A stretch of DNA of 16,258 nucleotides from JAGLCW01 sp964422555 (GTDB lineage Bacteria > Caldisericota > Caldisericia > UBA6126). The notes below the pieces were generated by a model. It was not told the origin of the DNA and did not search any database. It saw only the letters and a program-made list of their open reading frames with translations. Position 1 is the first letter of the stretch, and every line of letters begins with the position of its first letter. The stretch is taken from contig CAYRBR010000035.1 in assembly GCA_964422555.1 (NCBI GenBank), forward strand, positions 1 through 16,258, in the 5' to 3' direction. The position numbers and the translations under genes were made by a program. Positions 15,274-16,258 of this stretch are shown in pieces.

Positions 15274-16258
15274 GTACAGATCAATCTCAAAAACAGAACG
15301 AAGATTTTGAGCTGAAGTATGTCATTCTGGGAGCTATTGTTGGAATTATTGGTTTTTTCATCGGTGGGTTGCAAGCTGTTTTAATTGTCACTTTTTTATT
15401 TTTATTATTTCTTCTGTATTTCCGACCCCAGATTGGGTTACTATTTTTCCCATTTTTCATTCTGTTTGATTATTTTGTAACAAGTATGGGAGTGGGTGGA
15501 ATTTTTGGATTATGGGACGAGATCATTTTTATTCTACTTTTCATTGCTCTTGTAGTGTACAAAGTTCGAAAGGATCAACGAACGCTTCGGTTTACTCCCG
15601 TTATTTATCCGGTCGCTGCTTTTATAGTAATCGGAATCATATCAACAATTGTAAGTAATACCGTTTCAATTCCACAAGCAGTAGAAGCAATGCGATCTGT
15701 TATTCAAAGTTTTGTATTTTTCTTTTTAGTCATCAATACTCCACTCTCAAAAAAACAAATTCGTGGATTCTTGTTTCTGGTTGTTTTGGGAGGAGTGGTT
15801 TGTGCTCTTTATGGATTGTACCAATACTTTGTTGGGGTAGCTACTCCGCCAACCTGGGTAGATAAGGATCTAGAGTTTGGTTTATCAAGAGCTTTTTCTT
15901 TTTTGGGAAGCCCGAATGCTTTTTCTGCCTATTGTATTATGATTGCTCCTATTGCTCTGGGATTTGTATATAAACCTGGAACTAGTTGGACACACAAAAT
16001 ACTTTTCTGGTTGTTATTCTTCCTAATGGTAGGAGGTTTGATTAGTACTCTAACTCGAGCTTCCTGGCTGGCATTTATTCCTGCTTTGTGTTTGTTTATG
16101 ATGCTAATAAAAAAAGGGTGGTATGTATTTTTAGTCCTTCTTGCCATGGTCTGTATTCTTCTCTTTGTTCCGCCTATCCAACAGCGTTTTGCAACTCTTT
16201 TTTCGGAACAGTATCAACAAAAAAGCGCACAAGGGGGGAGAACGTATCGCTGGACACT
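15243..16258 (+). CDS. O-antigen ligase/polymerase-like membrane protein, N-terminal part (3' end outside window)
   Basis: The frame runs open from the ATG at 15243 to the window edge, giving 338 codons with no stop. A soluble, Gln-rich N-terminus of about 25 residues is followed by many hydrophobic segments. The motif RAFSFLGSPNAFSAY at about residue 218, LISTLTRASWLAF at about 270 and GGRTYRW at the very end are the pattern of the O-antigen ligase (WaaL/Wzy_C) family, whose large outer loop begins near the last motif. Such proteins join or polymerise polyprenyl-linked glycans outside the membrane. In a Gram-positive-type wall this would be a glycan polymerase or a glycosyltransferase to proteins rather than a ligase to lipid A. 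An alternative ATG lies two codons later at 15249. The length of the complete protein is unknown. Confidence 0.87.
   Translation, partial: MAMDQPNLSVSTDQSQKQNEDFELKYVILGAIVGIIGFFIGGLQAVLIVTFLFLLFLLYFRPQIGLLFFPFFILFDYFVTSMGVGGIFGLWDEIIFILLFIALVVYKVRKDQRTLRFTPVIYPVAAFIVIGIISTIVSNTVSIPQAVEAMRSVIQSFVFFFLVINTPLSKKQIRGFLFLVVLGGVVCALYGLYQYFVGVATPPTWVDKDLEFGLSRAFSFLGSPNAFSAYCIMIAPIALGFVYKPGTSWTHKILFWLLFFLMVGGLISTLTRASWLAFIPALCLFMMLIKKGWYVFLVLLAMVCILLFVPPIQQRFATLFSEQYQQKSAQGGRTYRWT

Larger units (their letters stand above)
1..16258 (+). other. probable single long transcription unit (19 genes)
   Basis: All nineteen genes face the same way. Junctions are ATGA overlaps at 1343, 5805, 6671, 8183, 10324 and 13722, TAATG at 12187, longer overlaps at 1905, 11588, 14731 and 15243, and otherwise gaps of 1 to 24 bases. 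I see no terminator hairpin with a T run and no room for a conventional promoter between genes. Promoters inside genes cannot be excluded. The unit is inferred, and its true start and end lie outside the window. Confidence 0.6.

Noticed and set aside
1..16258. Search for CRISPR repeats, insertion sequence ends, tRNA or rRNA genes, riboswitches, toxin-antitoxin pairs or defence genes.
   Set aside because: None seen. Nearly every base is within a housekeeping or envelope gene, and there is no intergenic space to hold such elements.

Overview
The window is one continuous, tightly packed block of bacterial genes, all on the + strand, with no gap longer than about 25 bases and no visible terminator. 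Both ends cut a gene: the first is the C-terminal part of a Ca2+-type P-type ATPase and the last is the N-terminal part of an O-antigen ligase-like membrane protein. The DNA is AT-rich by impression. Good AGGAGG-type ribosome sites are present, and Arg is most often coded by CGA in the two genes I counted. Gene content (gmk followed by a short omega-like gene, type II fatty acid genes, separate accD and accA, BioY, MurJ, an LCP ligase, a DUF4330-like protein) suggests a Bacillota/Clostridia-like or related lineage with a Gram-positive style wall. I cannot name the genus.

Layout. (1) 1-2138: Ca2+ ATPase, guanylate kinase, and a small gene in the usual place of the RNA polymerase omega subunit. 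(2) 2142-7630: fatty acid initiation and elongation (fabZ, fabH, fabG, acpP, fabF) followed by both carboxyltransferase subunits of acetyl-CoA carboxylase (accD, accA). (3) 7632-8186: the biotin transporter component bioY. (4) 8183-16258: envelope genes, namely a WecA/TagO-type glycosyl-1-phosphate transferase, UDP-GlcNAc 2-epimerase, murA, a DUF4330-like membrane protein, the lipid II flippase murJ, an LCP wall-polymer ligase, an unrecognised two-helix membrane protein with a 20-residue repeat, and an O-antigen ligase/polymerase-like protein.

How the parts fit. FabZ/H/G/F and AcpP form most of a fatty acid elongation cycle. AccDA supplies malonyl-CoA, and BioY would bring in the biotin carried by the (absent) AccB. 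The second half reads as a route for a secondary wall polymer: a polyprenyl-P-linked sugar starts it, ManNAc is made by the epimerase, an O-antigen ligase-like enzyme polymerises or transfers glycan, and the LCP protein attaches it to peptidoglycan, whose precursor supply and export involve MurA and MurJ. Six junctions are ATGA overlaps, which suggests coupled translation and possibly one long transcript joining membrane-lipid and wall synthesis.

I found no mobile element, CRISPR array, RNA gene or obviously new defence system. The most unusual items are the repeat-bearing membrane protein at 14731-15273, the missing fabD, enoyl reductase, accB and accC genes, the altered His motif in the WecA-like protein, the insertion in the LCP protein, and the CGA preference.
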